Origin: Antedon mediterranea
Taxonomy: Eukaryota > Echinodermata > Crinoidea > Comatulida > Antedonidae
NCBI RefSeq assembly: GCF_964355755.1
Contig: NC_092678.1
Span: 19,006,922-19,070,921, forward strand
Length of the DNA: 64,000 nt
Direction: 5' to 3'
Shown: one piece after another, positions 10,007 through 20,801 of the stretch
Numbering within the stretch: the stretch's first letter is position 1
Layout of the letters: every line of letters starts with the position of its first letter
Notes under the pieces: model-generated
What the model saw: only the letters and a program-made list of their open reading frames with translations
The model's database searches: none
Told to the model about the DNA's origin: nothing
Made by a program: the position numbers and the translations under genes

Positions 10007-13000
10007 TGCCATATTAGTTACCGTTGAATTGCTATAAAATGGTTTAAATTATTGATAGATGAATTTGCATAGGTGGTTTTAAGGGGGCCCCACAGCCAGT
10101 TGGTGACCCCTTAAATTACAATGATAAAGATAGGACATTAGGTTAAGTTTAGCACTTAATTTCACAAATTTCAAGGTTAGATTTGAACCCAGAAACTTCT
10201 TTATATAAAAGGCATACTACCATTAGACTGGTGCTTTCATGGTATGGTTCAAATTCATGTATAAAATATAATGAATAATTGAGACTTTTTTTTAAATAAT
10301 TTTTTTCACAATGTTTTACCTTTTCTTTGCTCAGAATGAAGGGAACATTATCCTGATGGGGAGTCCCGGATCAGGAAAGACCACTCATGGCAGAAAACTG
10401 TCTAAAAGACTTGGTATGCCTGTACTGGACGTTGATGATCATCATCTGGAACCACTCTGGCAGATGAAAGTGTCCGAAAAGGTTAGTATTTAGAGTGTGT
10501 TGATAATTACATGTTACAATGTCATGTCAGTGCTGCTAATTCAGGTGCTCTCTCTCCTGTCCACGACAGTAGTTATATGTGAACTAGTCGACCAGGAAAT
10601 CCCTGTTACACTCGTTTTGAAAGATGCTGTACGTAGGTTATCTGAGAAGAAAAAATGAATCGAGTGAGCCTCAAACCCTTGCCAATATTATGGCTATGGA
10701 TTACAGCTCCACTGTCTTTGACATTCCATTCAAGATGGAAGCAGCTTAGTCATTCCATCAAATATTCTTGATTTTCATTATTGTCTTTAATAGTATTGTA
10801 TATAAAAATAAAGTATTAAATGAATCTAAATAAAATTAAAATGTAATATAAAATATTCTTTTATTCCAGCTTAATGAAGTTGGGGCAGAAAAATTTCTAG
10901 AAGCTGAAGGAGAAGCTCTTTTGCAGCTAAAAGCTTCAAACACAATCATTTCATTGACTGGTTCCAATCCACTGCATAACAAAGCAATGCAGTATATTTC
11001 GGAGTCTGGAGTCGTCGTCTTCATTGATGCAAATAGCGACGACATTATTTCACGCCTGGAAGCCATGAAGGTGGACAGAATTGTTGGACAAGGTTCTGGA
11101 ATGACAATGAAAGAAATCTTAACATATCGACAGCAATTTTACGAGGACAACTACGATGTTAGAGTGACTTGTGAAAAAGAAGAGTCTTTTGAAAGCATCG
11201 GGGAGAAGATTTCTGAAGCAGTTAGAAGATTCCAGAATAAATCCGGATATGTATCGACAAGGTCACAGGTTCTTGGTGAGAGTTCAGCAGATTTTAATCA
11301 AGTTGTTTTACAGGGTCTTGCGCAGGATGGAGGGCTTTATGTTCCAGAACACCCATTGCCATCAATGACAATAAAACAGTGGGACAGACTAGTGGAGATG
11401 ACATATGAGGAGAGAGCTCTTCGAATCTTAGAACTTCTTTTACATCCGTCCGATCTTCATCCAAGACTGCTGAAAAATATGATCAACACGGCATATTCCA
11501 TTGAAAATTTCAACTGTAAGGTCGTTGCTCCAGTTGTTCCTCTGGAGAACAACCAGTATATTCTGGAGCTATTCCATGGGCCTTCAGCTTCCTTTAAAGA
11601 TGGTGCTCTCCAGCTGATGCCTCAGTTCTTTTCAAATGCATCGGAAAGGGACTTTCCAAATACAAGGTGGGGAATGAGTCAGAGTATAATACAATCTTAC
11701 ATACACACAGCACTTTGAAAATGTAAAGCTCTGTCTACACCATTAAACTATTTTGACAAAATAATTTTTTTGTCACATAAAGTTTGATAGTGTAGGCAGA
11801 GCTTTAAATAACTTACAATAATGCTTACCTATTGTAATCTTTATTCACAGGCATCTAATACTGGTTGCAACATCAGGTGATACAGGTAGTGCCGTACTTG
11901 ATGGATTCAGCAAATACGCAGGTATTCTTAACAGTATGCAAATAAACCAATGCAAATTGATACTTCATTTGCATAATAGTTTCAAGAATATGTATACCAT
12001 TATTAATTAAATCTAAATTTATTGTTTCAATATTTGAAGTAATTAAACAAGTTTTCTATTTTTTAAGATAAAAATACATCTGTCGTTGTGTTGTATCCCG
12101 AGAGAGGTGTAAGCGCTGTACAAAAAGCACTCATGACATCCGCTACAGGAGAAAACATCAAAGTCATTGGTATGTGCACAACTAAAAATTAAACTTTATG
12201 TCAATTAATTATTAGTGGCCAAGCATTTATATATTATCAATGTATTGAAACGTATCATATCTAAAGATGTTAGTTTTCACAAATTCCGAAGGCATGAACT
12301 AATGTATATTTCTATTGACTATAATCTAATCAGAAAAATGCAAATTTATCAGGAAACAATTAAATGGAATGGTCCAAAAACACAATGCTGGTTTTATGTC
12401 ATTGCTTTTTTCTCCAGGAATCAACAGTGATTTTGATTTCTGCCAGTCTGCCATAAAGAGAATCTTCAGTGACACTGCCCTCAAAGAGGAACTACTTTTA
12501 AATCACAACTTGAAGCTAAGTGCTGCAAACTCCATCAATTGGGGGCGCTTACTTCCGCAAGTTGTCTACCATGCCTCAGGATATCTGACAATGGTACAAC
12601 AAGGAATTATTGGCATTGGAGATCCTGTTGATGTTTGTATTCCAACCGGAAATTTTGGGAACATTCTTGGAGCGATTTATTCAAAGGTAAATTAATAATT
12701 TTAGTTGTAGAACGCTAGTTTACAAAGTCAATTATCAGTACAGGTACTGTTTTACAATTTGCCTAGTACTGTATTGAGCAGTCTGTGATACAGAATACTA
12801 TGTGCATCACATGTGATACATGTATTATTGGAACAATGTCACATGTGATGCTGTATTTAACCTAACCTTAGAAACAGTTAATAATACATAATTTACTAGT
12901 TACGCTGTATCAAGACATTTGTCTATGATGATAGACAAAAAATGTTGTCATTTGTTGAGAATGCATTACTGAGAATCGAGTGATGATCAATCGACAAGAA

Positions 13001-16000
13001 CACTTTGTATTATGTGTCATTGGTATCTTCATACAGATATAATATCTTGTCATTCATACAATTTCCATGCTCTCTTTATTTTTAGCAAATGGGAATTCCT
13101 TTTCGGCGATTTGTTTGCACCTCTAACAAGAATAACGTGCTGAGTGAATTCTTCAACACAGGCATGTACGATTTAAGACAGAAGAAGCTTAGTGTGACAA
13201 CCTCTCCAGCTATTGACATTCTGAAATCTTCAAATCTTGAAAGGTATTTAGCTTTAACTTATTAAACTGATTGATTTATTAATGAATGAATGAATTGATT
13301 CATCCTGCTAAACTGATTGATTCATGAATTGATTGATTTTTGGATTGATTGATCGATGGAAGAATGAATTGTTTGGTGGATTGATTGATTAATGTATCCA
13401 TTGACAAGGGCAAATCTAAAGCAGAGTCCACAGGGTCCCTTAAATTTGACGGGTGCCCTTTTTTACACAGCGGCATAGACAAAAATATAAATTTCCCATA
13501 ATGTGAGAGTCAATCCTCGGCGATACTTTCGGTTATAAATAGAAATTTTCGGTGGCCGATCAGGAGCAGCATAAAGGATAGTAGACATTGCGTCTCAAGA
13601 TGCCTCATAAGAGGAGGGGCATAGAAAATATAAACAAAAAAGATTTGGCACAAGCCAAACATGACTCGTGATCATCATCTATTACTGGCTTGTCGACGTC
13701 TTGGAGCTCGTGTTGGTCTAAACATTAAAAATAGAATGCAGTATTTTCTTCAATTCCGAATAACGGGTCTCCATATTCTGACCAATATCGATCTGTACAA
13801 GTAGCAGTTGTGAGGTCTAGGGAGACTGGGAGAGGGGTAGAGCAAAAAAAAAATTGGCTTAGTGATATACTGTAATATAGATTTCAAATTGTTAACAGTA
13901 TAGGAAATCGGTGGTAAGGTTTAAATGAAAATTCAAATGAATGAAAAGTTATATTGTACCTTTCCTCTGATCTTTCTCTACCGTATCCATGTAGGCTGAT
14001 TCAGGTGGCTGCTGGGCTTCAGTTGTCAGGTTGTGAACGGTGACAAGATTTTCTGCCACTAACTTGGATAAAACATCTCCAACTATACGCGTTGCCACCT
14101 CGTCAAGCTCCTCATCAGAGATGGAGGCTTCGGTTGGCTGCTGTGCTTTAGTTGTCAGGTTGTTATGAACGATGGCAAGATGTTCTGCCACTACCTTGGA
14201 TAAAACATCTCCAAAAACATGTGTTGCCAGCTCGTCAAGCTCCTTATCCTCATCAGAGATGGAGGCTTCAGTTGGCTACTGTGCTGCAGTTGTCAGGTTG
14301 TTATGAATGATGGCAATATTTTCTACCAATACCTTGGATAAAAAATCTTCAACAACACTTGTTGCCAGATTGTCAAGCTCATCATCATCATCAAAGGTGG
14401 ATGCTTCAGTTGTCTGCTGTGCCTCAGTTTCCTTGTCTATGGAGAAATTTTTTTGGATAATTTTTATAATTACTTTGATATATAACAAATTAATCCAAAT
14501 ATAAATGTGAACAAGAATCTTACTAAGTATAAAACAAAAGATGAACGATTTATTGGTGGGTGTTGGGGAGAGGTTGTCTTCAAGTACACACATTCCACCT
14601 TAAAACTATAGGTAGGCCTATAAATTGGCTTAGGCATGATGATAGTGTATGTTCTTACGGTCATTGTTCATGACTTGATTTATTGCTTGACATTTTGCAA
14701 CTGCGGTTGCTAGTATACCTTGAACGAAGTTAGCTGCAAACTGTTTTAATTGCACATCCTCATCATGGGTGCGGTTGACTGTAGCTGCTATGACACCTTA
14801 AACGAAGGTAGCTGCAAACTCATTTAGTTGCACATCCTCATCGGTGCTTTTGACTGCATTTGCTATGATACCTTGAACGAAAGAAGCTGCAAACTGTTTT
14901 AGTTGCACATCCTCATCATGGGTGCGCTTAACTGCAGTTGCTATGACACCTTGAACGAAGGTAGCTGCAAACTGTTTTAGTTGCACATCCTCATCATGGC
15001 TGCGCTTGACTGCAGTTGCTCTGACACCTTGAAAGATGGTTGCTGCACGTTGTTTCAGTTGCACATCCTCATCATGGGTGCGCTTGACTGCAGTTGCTAG
15101 GAACTGTTTTAGTTGCACATCCTCATCGGTGCTTTTGACTGCATTTGCTATGACACCTTGAACGAAAGAAGCTGCAAACTGTTTTAGTTGCACATCCTCA
15201 TCATGGGTGCGCTTAACTGCAGTTGCTATGACACCTTGAACGAAAGTGGCTGCAAACTGTTTTAGTTGCACATCCTCATCATGGCTGCGCTTGACTGCAG
15301 TTGCTCTGACACCTTGAACGATGGTTGCTGCACGTTGTTTCAGTTGCACATCCTCATCATAGGTGCACTTGACTGCAGTTGCTAGGAACTGTTTTAGTTG
15401 CACATCCTCATCATTGGTGCTCTTGACTGCATTTGCTATAACACCTTGAACGAAAGTAGCTGCAAACTGTTTTAGTTGCACATCCCCATCATGGGTGTGC
15501 TGGACTGCATTTGCTCTGACACCTTAAACGATGGTAGCTGCACGTTGTTTCAGTTGCACATCCTCATCATGGCTGTGCTTGACTGCATTTGCTCTGACAC
15601 CTTGAACGAAGTTAGCTGCAAACTGTTTTAGTTGCACATCCTCATCACGGGTGCGGTTGACTGTAGTTGCTATGACACCTTAAACGAAGGTAGCTGCAAA
15701 CTCATTTAGTTGCACATCCTCATCGGTGCTCTTGACAGCATTTGCTATGACACCTTGAACGAAAGAAGCTGCAAACTGTTTTAGTTGCACATCCCCATCA
15801 TGGGTGTGCTTGAATGCATTTGCTCTGACACCTTGAACGATGGTAGCTGCACGTTGTTTCAGTTGCACATCCTCATCATGGGTGTGCTTGACTGCATTTG
15901 CTCTGACACCTTGAACGAAGTTAGCTGCAAACTGTTTTAGTTGCACATCCTCATCATGGGTGCGGTTGACTGTAGTTGCTATGACACCTTAAACGAAGGT

Positions 16001-19000
16001 AGCTGCAAACTCATTTAGTTGCACATCCTCATCGGTGCTCTTGTCTGCATTTGCTCGGACACCTTGAACGAAAGAAGCTGCAAACTGTTTTAGTTGCACA
16101 TCCTCATCATGGGTGCGCTTTACTGCATTTGCTCTGACACTTTGAACGAAGTTAGCTGCAAACTGTTTTAGTTACACATCCTCATCATGGGTGCGGTTGA
16201 CTGTAGTTGCTATGACACCTTAAACGAAGGTAGCTGCAAACTCATTTAGTTGCACATCCTCATCGGTGCTCTTGACTGCATTTGCTATGACACCTTGAAC
16301 GAAAGAAGCTGCAAATTGTTTTAGTTGCACATCCTCATCATGGGTGCGCTTTACTGCAGTTGCTATGACACCTTGAACGAAAGTAGCTGCAAACTGTTTT
16401 AGTTGCACACTGTTTTAGTTGCACATCCCCATCATGAGTTTGCTTGACTGAATTTGCTCTGACACCTTGAACGATGGTAGATGCACGTTGTTTCAGTTGC
16501 ACATCCTCATCAAGGGTGCGCTTGACTGCAGTTGCTAGGACACCTTGAACGAAGGTAGCTGCAAACTGTTTTAGTTGCACATCCCCATCATGGGTGTGCT
16601 TGACTGAATTTGCTCTGACACCTTGAACGATGGTAGATGCACGTTGTTTCAGTTGCACATCCTCATCAAGGGTGCGCTTGACTGCAGTTGCTAGGACACC
16701 TTGAACGAAGGTAGCTGCAAACTGTTTTAGTTGCACATCCCCATCATGGGTGTGCTCGACTGCATTTGCTCTGACACCTTGAACGATGGTAGCTGCACGT
16801 TTCAGTTGCACATCCTCATCATGGGTGCGCTTGACTGCAGTTCCTAGTACACCTTGAACGATTGTAGCTGCACGTTGTTTCAGTTGCACATCCTCATCAT
16901 GGGTGTGCTTGACTGCATTTGCTCTGACACCTTGAACGAAAGAAGCTGCAAACTGTTTTAGTTGCACATCCTCATCATGGGTGCGCTTTACTGCAGTTGC
17001 TATGACACCTTGAACGAAAGTAGCTGCAAACTGTTTTAGTTGCACATCCCCATCATGGGTGTGCTTGACTGAATTTGCTCTGACACCTTGAACGATAGTA
17101 GATGCACGTTGTTTCAGTTGCACATCCTCATCATGGGTGCGCTTGACTGCAATTGCTAGGACACCTTGAACGAAGGTAGCTGCAAACTGTTTTAGTTGCA
17201 CATCCCCATCATGGGTGTGCTCGACTGCATTTGCTCTGACACCTTGAACGATGGTAGCTGCACGTTGTTTCAGTTGCCCATCCTCATCATGGGTGCGCTT
17301 GACTGCAGTTCCTATTACACCTTGAACGATTGTAGCTGCACGTTGTTTCAGTTGCACATCCTCATCATGGGTGTGCTTGACTGCATTTGCTCTGACACCT
17401 TGGACGAAGTTAGCTGCAAACTGTTTTAGTTGCACATCCTCATCATGGGTGCGCTTGACTGCAGTTGCTAGGACACCTTGAACGAAGGTAGCTGCACACT
17501 GTTCCAGTTGCACATCGTCAGCATGGGTGCTCTTGACTGCAAGTTGCAAGTTGTCTGGTAGGTGGACGTATCTGGTATTAGTGTCAATCGCAGATGTTTT
17601 GCGCTTGTTGGTTGTAATGAGTCATTCTGGGAGGACTTTATGCTATTCAATGATATATCATTCTTCCTGCCAGTTGAAGTGAGTGAGTTACCTACAACTG
17701 TTGTTGCTATGGAAGTTACGAACTGTTTTAAAGGGGGTTTTAGTTCCACATCATGCACATCCTCATCGCAGAACCTCTTTGCTGCAAGTTGCGATGTCTG
17801 ATACTGATAGGTGGACATATCTGGTTTTAGTGTTGATCGTAGATGTTTTTGCGGTTTTTGGATGTAGGCCTATAAGTCATTCAGACTTCAGAGAGGACTT
17901 TATGCTTTCATTCTTCCTGCCAGGAGTGAGTGAGTTGCCTGGTATAAAATAAAAGTAGATTTCAAATTGTTTTATTTATATTTTTATGTGATGATATGCC
18001 AGTTTTTCAAAGAAAATTTCTGTTAATGTCAGTTTAATGGACAAATAAAGATACTATGACTATGAAATAAATAGCTTACCAATATACATACAAAAAAAAG
18101 TGTCAAAAAAAAATAGTAAATGATCAGCTATTATGCAATGCTTGCCTACCTGCAGCAGGTGAAGATGATTGAACTTCCAGCAGCTGGAAGTTCAAATATA
18201 TCACGTGTATCACGACCACTTTTTTTATTGACGTAAATAAACGCCCAACTTTTAACCAACAGAAGAAAGATTAAAGGATTTTCCACCAATAGCATTGTGT
18301 GTGATTTAAAACAGGCCACGCCCAGTAATTCATTGTTTGCATACGCCACCCGCCGTGACAGCTCTCTCCTACTGAGGAGGGTCATCCGCTTCGCGCGCCT
18401 TGTTGGTTACGCACATGCGCGCTCGATACCGAGTCATCGACAGTGATTTGTAATAGCCGCTGAACTAGCAATTTGATAAATGAATGATGGATATATTAAT
18501 CATAATTAGATTGGTTGATGTATTGATAGATGTATTGATAGATAGATATTGATTGAATGATTGATTGATTGATTTGGCTTATTGGCCAATATGCTGAGTG
18601 TCATTGAGTTGATGTTTATTTTATACTATTTATTTGCATACAATGATATTGACAAGCTTAGCCCCATTTACTAGGGTAAATAACTGTATAGACACTGCCA
18701 GTCCTGTCCTCATAATTAGATCGTCCCCCACCCCACCCAACAAAAAACTATTAATTTTAGCCAAAAATGTAACTTTAATGCAAGTAATTTAATATTACTT
18801 TTTGTGTAAGGTATTTATATATGATAACCAATAAGGACAGTAAAGAGGTTAGACGTTGCTTTGATGAACTTTCGAACAATAAATTCTTCCAAGTTTCACA
18901 AGAGGTTGTAGAGCGGATGCAAAGAGACACCGTTGCTGATTGGTGTTCAGAGGAATTGTGCTCAAAGACGATCCATGCTGTCTTTAAGAGAACAGGTAAA

Positions 19001-19687
19001 GGTCAATTTACACAGCAGACGAGTGGTAACGGTAAGCAGAAAACCACGTACCTTGTGTACCACGTGGAGTCTGCATCTATCCTGAGCGGAAACCGCCCGT
19101 CCACTCCCCCGTTGTGTGTAAATGGTCACACAGAATAATAACATAGATTCTATATTTTGATTACCGTTACCGCTCGTCTGTGTAAATTTGCCTTAAAGAG
19201 AGATAAACAAAAATTGTATTTTTTATTATTACTATTACATATCAATATTAATTGTAATATTATTGTATAGATTCACTACTAGACTTGTTCAAACCTGTTA
19301 TTATTAAGTATTGTTAATATTATTAGGCATATATTCATTTCTTATTATTACCATTTATTTTTTTCTCTAGGTTATTTATTGGACCCGCACACAGCGGTGG
19401 CTAAGGCGGTTGCAGACAGGTTCCATGATGAATCTGTTCCTATGGTAATTTGTTCAACTGCACATTATGGGAAATTCGCTTCAGATGTACTGACCGCGCT
19501 AGAGGGGTCAGTTGATGCAGATGACCCTGTGACACTCTTTCGACAGTTGAAAGACTTCAACCCATATCCCATGATGCACCTTGAACTGGAAGAGTCCATT
19601 CGTAGACCAAAAATGCATACACAAGTTTTATCTGCTAATGTAAACGAAATAATTTCTGAACTGAAACATTTTATTAAAATGATGTAA
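9613..19687 (+). CDS. THNSL1: Threonine synthase-like 1, nine exons
   Basis: Exons: 9613-9747, 10335-10481, 10870-11666, 11851-11921, 12068-12169, 12418-12686, 13086-13243, 18811-18995, 19371-19687. All junctions are GT..AG and in phase, giving 726 aa (human about 743). Residues 1-45 are basic, Ser-rich and without acidic residues, like a mitochondrial presequence, but this exon is the least certain. A shikimate-kinase-like P-loop domain follows (GSPGSGKTT at 54-62, LDVDDHH), then the PLP-dependent threonine synthase fold: GPSASFKDG with PLP lysine K337, phosphate loop SGDTGSA at 368-374, SANSINWGRLLPQ, CIPTGNFGNI, and C-terminal LDPHTAVAKAVADR and STAHYGKF. Animals lack threonine synthesis; the related THNSL2 acts as a phospho-lyase, and the substrate of THNSL1 is not settled. 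Intron 7 (5.6 kb) contains an antisense repeat gene. Confidence 0.93.
10170..10240 (-). mobile_element. tRNA-derived SINE head (minus)
   Basis: On the minus strand GTCTAATGGTAGTATGCC resembles an A box and GGGTTCAAATC a B box, about 35 bp apart. The cloverleaf is poor, so this is a SINE head and not a tRNA gene. It is in THNSL1 intron 1. Confidence 0.5.
10564..10749 (+). other. Second unassigned coding-like segment
   Basis: Within THNSL1 intron 2. A frame containing VICELVDQEIPVTLVLKDAV is shifted at a run of A (about 10655) into another containing MAMDYSSTVFDIPFKMEAA and a stop at 10749. Like 9600-10006, the break falls in a homopolymer. It may be part of the same decayed gene. The product is not recognised. 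Confidence 0.25.
11726..11806. mobile_element. Short palindromic MITE copy
   Basis: AGCTCTGTCTACACCATTAA at the left pairs with TTTGATAGTGTAGGCAGAGC at the right, an 80-bp near-perfect inverted repeat. It is a solo-arm copy of the family seen at 39306-39449. It lies in THNSL1 intron 3. Confidence 0.65.
13244..13940. other. Intron 7, proximal part: simple repeat, no gene seen
   Basis: 13262-13400 is a degenerate TTGATTGA/GAATGAAT microsatellite. 13430-13920 has no recognised coding frame; a short GC-richer segment (13500-13800) is unexplained. Confidence 0.45.
13985..14436 (-). repeat. Three coding units of about 141 bp
   Basis: Each unit encodes an acidic stretch (for example SDEELDE), an amphipathic helix, HNNLTT and AQQPTEAS. 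The helices are ELDNLATSVVEDFLSKVLVE, ELDELATHVFGDVLSKVVAE and ELDEVATRIVGDVLSKLVAE. Divergence between units is moderate and hydrophobic positions are conserved. Confidence 0.75.
14690..17545 (-). repeat. About 36-unit, 78-bp (26-codon) tandem array
   Basis: The unit is GTAGCTGCAAACTGTTTTAG and so on in plus orientation, period 78. Common length variants are in frame: loss of 3 bp (STDED in place of THDED) and loss of 27 bp (LKQFLATAVKR). One 16-bp duplication at about 16410 breaks frame. Units alternate between F-V-Q-G-V-I and I-V-Q-G-V-R types, so higher-order structure is present. Plus-strand frames over this region are shadows. Confidence 0.9.
18146..18440 (-). promoter_or_regulatory. 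Candidate promoter and first exon of antisense gene
   Basis: A CpG-rich patch (CGCTTCGCGCGCCTTG, ACATGCGCGCTCGATACC) lies at 18385-18435, a CCAAT sequence at about 18288 and, reading leftward on the minus strand, a strong donor CTGCAG|GTAGGC at about 18151. A minus-strand open frame (18146-18385) spans it. This would be the 5' end of the antisense repeat gene; the link is inferred from order and orientation only. Confidence 0.35.
18485..18575. repeat. GATT/GATA simple repeat
   Basis: TTGATAGATGTATTGATAGA followed by TGATTGATTGATTG. A related repeat is at 13262-13400 at the other end of the same intron. Confidence 0.7.
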
Positions 19688-19827
19688 ATTATGTTTTCCA
19701 TTCAATAGGCGAATCTCTTTATGCTAATCAAATATTACAGTGCTCTGATTGGTTGGCCTTTTTTGGCATTGCAAAACGTAGATGTAAATGTGAATGCATT
19801 TACCAATTTTTTGATTAGTGTAGCACG

Positions 19828-19833
19828 AATAAA
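19828..19833 (+). terminator. Likely THNSL1 poly(A) signal
   Basis: The first AATAAA after the THNSL1 stop codon, 141 bp downstream (CACGAATAAACTTG). Position and motif only. Confidence 0.4.
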
Positions 19834-20801
19834 CTTGTGTAGTGGAAAACCTAGCTAAGATATGCTAAAAAAAGTGTACATGTTTTAATATTAAAGATGA
19901 CGTAACTGAAACATGGGCTTACCTTATGGTTTAAAATGCTAGTGTAATAACTATTTTATTCTAAAACAGGGTATTTAGACATTGTCTTAGGCATATATAA
20001 TATTATATATATAAAACAGCTTTATTTACTAAAAGTTCAACACGTTACACCAGTTAGTTAGTTTATTAAAAACATTCCAATTTCTACATAAATTGTATTT
20101 GTAGCTACGTTAACACGGAGGTTGCATTACGTCATGCGTTATGTTTTTCGATAATACATAGGCCCTACGTCCGGAATGAGTTAATAGAGTTTGGAAAAAA
20201 CACACGTATACGCTTTCTTAGGTTGTCCAAACTGCCTATTGTAAACGGTTCTTTTGTTAACAATACCTCACAGGTTTTTTTATCCGGCCACCGTACCCGA
20301 ATCCAGGCTCGTTTAAAAGTAATTTATTAAGATAAGATATTAAATATCTCTATGGTTTTATATACAAGGAAAGTGCTCCGGGCGTATGGTAGCGGTATAA
20401 AACAGATTCTATAAACAATACAATTCAAATATATAGTATCAAATGACTAAAATAATTTGTTTTATTTGTTGTAATTATAAAAACGGTTATTTATGAATAT
20501 ATAAACATTTACATTAAATAATAATTCAATTATTGCCTATAAAAAGGTATTAAATTTTATTTTTCATTTTAAGCAAATCTGATTATATTATTTAAGTTCT
20601 CTAAATACACAACATAATTACATTTATAATTGGCTATGTGCTAGTCATGGCCTAATAATCATCTGAGTTAAAAATATGTGTGTACTCGGCACAAATTACA
20701 AACGTTTTTTTTTTTTTACGTTCTCTATGAGCTCGTAGCAATAATATAACTTGAATAATAATAATAAGTTTCATATTTGAAATCTGATTTCTTGTAATTA
20801 T
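19834..20801. other. Intergenic, no gene seen
   Basis: AT-rich DNA between the convergent THNSL1 and Ig-receptor genes. No domain-bearing frame or clear repeat was found. Confidence 0.5.

Larger units (their letters stand above)
13949..17949 (-). pseudogene. Antisense amphipathic-helix repeat gene, nonsense-bearing
   Basis: It lies antisense in THNSL1 intron 7. The large exon runs to 14659, where donor GACC|GTAAGA joins acceptor TTTCTCCATAG at 14436 in phase (C|AC gives His). Its upstream part (about 17818-17550) encodes a Ser/Thr-rich segment with VTSIATTVVGNSL. It then holds about 36 units of 26 codons, consensus VQLKQFAATFVQGVIATAV plus KRTHDED. The last exon has three longer units with ELDEVATRIVGDVLSKLVAE-type helices. 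Each helix has hydrophobic residues at A-xx-F-V-xx-V-I-xx-A-V, the spacing of PKA regulatory-subunit (AKAP) anchoring helices; this role is a hypothesis. TAA replaces Gln in five units (15524-15526 and four others), TAG replaces Gln at 14276-14278, and a 16-bp duplication near 16410 shifts frame. So it is a recent pseudogene, or an assembly or allele problem. The 5' end is uncertain. Confidence 0.5.

Noticed and set aside
14690-17545. CRISPR-like array
   Set aside because: Units are contiguous with no unique spacers, and the context is an animal gene intron.
17196-17952. Plus-strand frames over the helix array
   Set aside because: Antisense shadows of the 78-bp coding repeat and its duplicated upstream segment.
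18962-19144. 60-codon minus frame
   Set aside because: Complement of THNSL1 exon 8 and its downstream intron.
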